Shown here: positions 60,937 through 64,000 of the stretch, one piece after another
Position numbering within the stretch: position 1 is the first letter of the stretch
How the letters are laid out: the number at the start of each line of letters is the position of its first letter
From: Mycobacterium sp. 852002-51057_SCH5723018
Lineage (GTDB): Bacteria > Actinomycetota > Actinomycetes > Mycobacteriales > Mycobacteriaceae
DNA: 64,000 nucleotides
Assembly (NCBI RefSeq): GCF_001667035.1
Contig: NZ_LZIR01000074.1
Coordinates: 1-64,000 of the forward strand
Direction of reading: 5' to 3'
The notes under the pieces: model-generated
Database searches by the model: none
What the model was told of the DNA's origin: nothing
What the model saw: the letters and a program-made list of their open reading frames with translations, nothing else
Translations under genes and position numbers: made by a program

Positions 60937-60955
60937 TACTGGATCGCTTACTGTA
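60937..60955. promoter_or_regulatory. Palindrome copy between carboxylase and LLM-P450 operons
   Basis: TACTGGATCGCTTACTGTA: left half 6/7, right half 6/7 against TACTGTA-N5-TACAGTA. It ends 12 bases before ATG 60967 and starts 60 bases from the carboxylase start at 60877, so a bound repressor would block the LLM start region directly. Confidence 0.6.
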
Positions 60956-60966
60956 AAGTTGCCCGC

Positions 60967-61989
60967 ATGGCTACCGCCCCCCGTCTCAAGCTCGACGGGG
61001 GCATTCCCAATCGACTCGCGCGAGTGCCCGAGGCGGCCTGCGCTCTGGAAAGGGACGGGTACGACGGGGGCTGGGCCTTCGAAACCAGTCACGACCCGTT
61101 TTTGCCGCTGCTGCTGGCCGCGGAACACACGTCGCGACTGGAGCTGGGCACCAACATCGCGGTGGCGTTCGCGCGAAATCCGATGATCGTCGCCAACATC
61201 GGCTGGGACCTGCAGGAGTATTCGCGTGGCCGGTTCATCCTCGGGCTGGGCACCCAAATCCGGCCGCACATCGAAAAACGATTCAGCATGCCGTGGAGCC
61301 ATCCGGCCCGCCGGATGTGCGAATTCGTCGCCGCGCTGCACGCGATCTGGTCGGCGTGGAGCGAGGGCACCAAGCTCCGGTTCGAGGGCGATTTCTACAC
61401 GCACAAGATCATGACGCCGATGTTTACGCCCGAGCCCCAACCCTATTCGCCACCCAAGGTTTTCCTCGCCGCCGTCGGCGAGACGATGACCGAGACGTGC
61501 GGCGAGGTCGCCGACGGCCACCTCGGCCACCCCATGGTCTCCAAGCGCTACCTCGACGAGGTGACCTTGCCGGCACTGCTGCGCGGCATGCAGCGCTCCG
61601 GCCGCGATCGAAGCGACTTCCAGGTGTCAGCCGAAGTGATGATCGCGACCGGCGAGAACGACTCCGAGCTGGCGGCCGCCACCACCGCCGTGCGCAAGCA
61701 GATCGCGTTCTACGGGTCCACGCCGGCGTACCGCACGGTACTCGAACTGCATGGGTGGGGCGACCTGCACACCGAACTGCACCGTCTGTCGCTGGAAGGC
61801 GAATGGGACACGATGGGTTCCCTCATCGACGACGAGATGCTGACCGCTTTCGCTGTCGTCGGCCCCGTCGAGACCATCGCCGCGGCTCTGCGCGGCCGCT
61901 GCCAGGGCGCGGTCGACCGCGTCATGCCGATCTTTCCGACCGCAACCCGGGCCTGTATCACCGCCGTACTGAAGGAGTTTCGCGAGTGA
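60967..61989 (+). CDS. Luciferase-like (LLM class) oxidoreductase, probably F420-dependent
   Basis: A 340-residue TIM-barrel oxidoreductase: YDGGWAFETSHDPFLPLLLA, ELGTNIAVAFARNPMIVANI and YSRGRFILGLGTQIRPHIEKRF. AAVGETMTETCGEVADGHLGH lies in the cofactor-binding region. The pattern is that of actinobacterial F420-dependent LLM enzymes. TGA overlaps the GTG of the P450 gene (GTGA at 61986-61989), so the two are probably used in one oxidation sequence. Confidence 0.86.
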   Translation: MATAPRLKLDGGIPNRLARVPEAACALERDGYDGGWAFETSHDPFLPLLLAAEHTSRLELGTNIAVAFARNPMIVANIGWDLQEYSRGRFILGLGTQIRPHIEKRFSMPWSHPARRMCEFVAALHAIWSAWSEGTKLRFEGDFYTHKIMTPMFTPEPQPYSPPKVFLAAVGETMTETCGEVADGHLGHPMVSKRYLDEVTLPALLRGMQRSGRDRSDFQVSAEVMIATGENDSELAAATTAVRKQIAFYGSTPAYRTVLELHGWGDLHTELHRLSLEGEWDTMGSLIDDEMLTAFAVVGPVETIAAALRGRCQGAVDRVMPIFPTATRACITAVLKEFRE

Positions 61990-63221
61990 ACACGACGACG
62001 ATCGACGAGGCCGCCAACCTGCTGGCCGATCCGTTGGCGTACACCGACGAGCAGCGGCTGCACGCGGCGCTGAGGCACCTGCGGGCCAACGCGCCGGTGT
62101 CGTGGGTCGACGTGCCGAACTATCAGCCGTTCTGGGCGATCACCAAACACGCCGACATCATGCAGATCGAACGCGACAACATGCTGTTCACCAACTGGCC
62201 GCGTCCCGTCCTGGCGACCCGCGAGGGCGACGAGTTGCAGGCCAACGTGGGCGTGCGGACGCTGATCCACCTGGACGACCCACAGCACCGGGTGGTGCGG
62301 GCGATCGGTTCCGATTGGTTTCGGCCGAAGGCGATGCGCGCGTTGAAACTCCGCGTCGACGAATTGGCCAAGACCTACGTCGACAAGATGATGGCCGTCG
62401 GTCCCGAGTGCGACTTCGTTCAGCAGGTCGCGGTCAATTACCCGCTCTACGTGATCATGTCGCTGCTCGGGCTGCCCGAGGCCGACTTCCCGCGCATGCT
62501 AACGCTGACCCAGGAGCTGTTCGGCGCCGACGACTCGGAGTTCAAGCGGGGCACCACCAATGAGGATCAGCTGCCCGCGTTGCTGGACATGTTCGGATAC
62601 TTCAACGCGGTGACCGCGGCACGCCGCGAACACCCGACCGAGGATCTCGCGTCGGCGATCGCCAACGCCCGCATCGACGGCGAACCGCTGTCGGACATCG
62701 ACACCGTGTCCTATTACCTCATCGTCGCGACCGCGGGCCACGACACCACCAGCGCGACCATCTCCGGCGGCCTGCAGGCGCTGATCGAGAATCCCGACCA
62801 GCTGGAGCGCCTGCGCGACAACCTCGATCTGATGCCGCTGGCCACCGAGGAGATGATCCGCTGGGTCACCCCCGTCAAGGAGTTCATGCGCACCGCGACA
62901 AAGGACACCACCGTGCGTGGAACCCCGATCGCCGCAGGCGAATCCGTGCTGATGTCGTACGTGTCGGCCAACCGCGACGAGGAGGTCTTCGACGACCCGT
63001 TCCGCTTCGATGTCGGGCGCGACCCCAACAAGCATCTGGCCTTCGGCTACGGCGTGCATTTTTGCATGGGTGCCGCCCTGGCTCGCATGGAGGTCAACAG
63101 CTTCTTCTCCGAGTTACTGCCCCGACTCAAGTCCATTGAGCTGGCCGGTGATCCGCAGCTCACGGCCACCGTCTTCGTCGGCGGTCTCAAGCACCTGCCC
63201 GTCCGTTACTCGCTGACCTGA
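61986..63221 (+). CDS. Cytochrome P450
   Basis: A 411-residue P450. The haem loop is LAFGYGVHFCMGAALARME, the I-helix VATAGHDTTSATISG, and the ExxR helix is ATEEMIRWVTP. It has a typical bacterial class I layout and needs ferredoxin from elsewhere. It differs from the P450 at 50564 in the I-helix and haem loop, so the island has two different hydroxylases. GTG 61986 overlaps the LLM stop. Confidence 0.93.
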   Translation: MNTTTIDEAANLLADPLAYTDEQRLHAALRHLRANAPVSWVDVPNYQPFWAITKHADIMQIERDNMLFTNWPRPVLATREGDELQANVGVRTLIHLDDPQHRVVRAIGSDWFRPKAMRALKLRVDELAKTYVDKMMAVGPECDFVQQVAVNYPLYVIMSLLGLPEADFPRMLTLTQELFGADDSEFKRGTTNEDQLPALLDMFGYFNAVTAARREHPTEDLASAIANARIDGEPLSDIDTVSYYLIVATAGHDTTSATISGGLQALIENPDQLERLRDNLDLMPLATEEMIRWVTPVKEFMRTATKDTTVRGTPIAAGESVLMSYVSANRDEEVFDDPFRFDVGRDPNKHLAFGYGVHFCMGAALARMEVNSFFSELLPRLKSIELAGDPQLTATVFVGGLKHLPVRYSLT

Positions 63222-63231
63222 GCCGGCCGGT

Positions 63232-64000
63232 CTAGATGGCGGCCGAGATCTGCTTGAGCAGTGCCGGGCCATGATTGTCGGCGATCACCACCGGCTCGCC
63301 CTTGTCCCAGTAGCCGTTGACCAGGATCGCGATGCCCAACGGCTCCCGTCCCGGGCCCGGCGGAGTGAAGCCGATCCAGCACGAGCAGCCGCCCACCGAT
63401 GTCAGACCGTCCTTCCAAATGATCTGCGGCGAGCCGGGTTCCACCTGCCACGCCAGGCCCATGTGCGCCGGCCCCCGCTTGGCTTGCCCGCACATGTCCA
63501 CCGACAGTGGCGCGGGCCGCGTCGTCGAGGCCAGCCCGGTCATCAGGGCCGGCGGCCCGTTCACCGCCCCGAGGTGCGCCAACAACCAGGTGTGCATGTC
63601 GGCGGCCGACGATTTGATATCCGAAGCGGCGCCGGCCGACACCTCGCGGCCGTTTGGAAAGGCCCGCGGCAGCGGTGCCCCGTCGGGAACGACCGTCACG
63701 GTGTCGGGCATGTTCAGCGGCGCGGTGATCTGATCGCGCAGGATTCCCGCATACGACGCGCCCGCGCCGGCTCGCCCATACCCGGCGGCGGCGGCGAAAC
63801 CCAACGTGATGAAGCCAAGGTTGGAATAGGCCCAGCAGCTGCCCGGCTGCGGGCCGTCGTGAGTCCGCCAGGCATCCATCAGGCGGGGCGGCGCCGTGGA
63901 CGGGTCCTTGAGAAACAGGCCGATGCCGTCCTCCGGGCCGGTGGAGTCACGAGCCAGGCCCGAGGTGTGCTGGGCCAGCATCCTGGGGGTGATCCGCTGC
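63232..64000 (-). CDS. Serine beta-lactamase-like hydrolase, N-terminus beyond the window
   Basis: About 256 residues are visible. MLAQHTSGLARDSTGPEDG is the region after the S-x-x-K active site, which would lie beyond the window edge; CWAYSNLGFITLGFAAAAGYG contains the Y-S-N motif, and QIIWKDGLTSVGGCSCWIGF is the C-terminal K-T-G-like region (KDG). The family is class C beta-lactamase/D-alanyl-D-alanine carboxypeptidase-like esterases. The frame stays open through base 64000. It is convergent with the P450 gene, separated by 10 bases. Confidence 0.82.
   Translation of the reverse strand, partial: QRITPRMLAQHTSGLARDSTGPEDGIGLFLKDPSTAPPRLMDAWRTHDGPQPGSCWAYSNLGFITLGFAAAAGYGRAGAGASYAGILRDQITAPLNMPDTVTVVPDGAPLPRAFPNGREVSAGAASDIKSSAADMHTWLLAHLGAVNGPPALMTGLASTTRPAPLSVDMCGQAKRGPAHMGLAWQVEPGSPQIIWKDGLTSVGGCSCWIGFTPPGPGREPLGIAILVNGYWDKGEPVVIADNHGPALLKQISAAI

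Noticed and set aside
20406..60955. KstR or KstR2 steroid operators in the promoter regions
   Set aside because: I looked for AAC-type and CAAG-type palindromes of those regulators; the shared motif here is TACTGTA-N5-TACAGTA and does not match.

Overview
The window is high-GC DNA from a Mycobacterium, most likely a slow-growing non-tuberculous species close to the M. avium complex. The left part keeps the gene order of the M. tuberculosis Rv1330c-Rv1343c block (pncB, clpS, Rv1332, Rv1333, mec-cysO-cysM, a rhomboid protease, murI, Rv1339, rphA, rdgB, Rv1342c, lprD). Intergenic repeats resemble mycobacterial interspersed repetitive units (MIRU), and overlapping ATGA/GTGA stop-start junctions are common. 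Species identity is inference; gene family assignments rest on readable motifs.

Layout. 1-125 is an anomalous edge with a long G/C homopolymer tract that interrupts pncB. 126-9193 is the conserved housekeeping block; cysM carries an in-frame amber codon exactly where the family has a conserved Trp. 9291-10450 holds a tRNA-Leu, a small gene and two decayed pieces of NmrA-like genes. 10459-15493 is a TetR-type regulator translationally coupled to irtA-irtB, the carboxymycobactin importer, behind a possible IdeR box; the mbt-2 genes found next to irtA in M. tuberculosis are not here. 15580-19132 holds a phosphotransferase-like gene, an orphan fatty-acyl-AMP ligase and a PPOX-type flavin/F420 protein.

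19181-63221 is dominated by a roughly 40 kb catabolic island of about 36 genes. It contains four acyl-CoA dehydrogenase genes plus one half-size partner-type subunit, five enoyl-CoA hydratase/isomerases, five acyl-CoA synthetases, two thiolase-fold enzymes, two class III CoA-transferases, three SDRs, two amidohydrolases, a dihydrodipicolinate-synthase-fold aldolase, two hotdog thioesterases, two P450s, a KshA-like Rieske oxygenase, two luciferase-like (F420-type) oxidoreductases, an acyl-CoA carboxylase beta subunit, a transporter pair, and TetR and GntR regulators. Together they could activate, ring-oxidise and beta-oxidise an unidentified cyclic or branched lipid-like compound to acyl-CoA units.

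The main discovery is a shared 19-bp palindrome, consensus TACTGTA-N5-TACAGTA. Reading by eye I find it in seven promoter regions between 20.4 and 61 kb, most of them divergent, plus a weaker copy before the phosphotransferase gene at 15.5 kb. It ties the scattered operons into one regulon, and the TetR gene at 35.4-36.2 kb, beside one copy, is the best candidate for its repressor. The palindrome does not resemble the KstR or KstR2 operators I know from steroid catabolism, and hallmark cholesterol ring-degradation genes are absent. The right edge cuts a serine beta-lactamase-like hydrolase.
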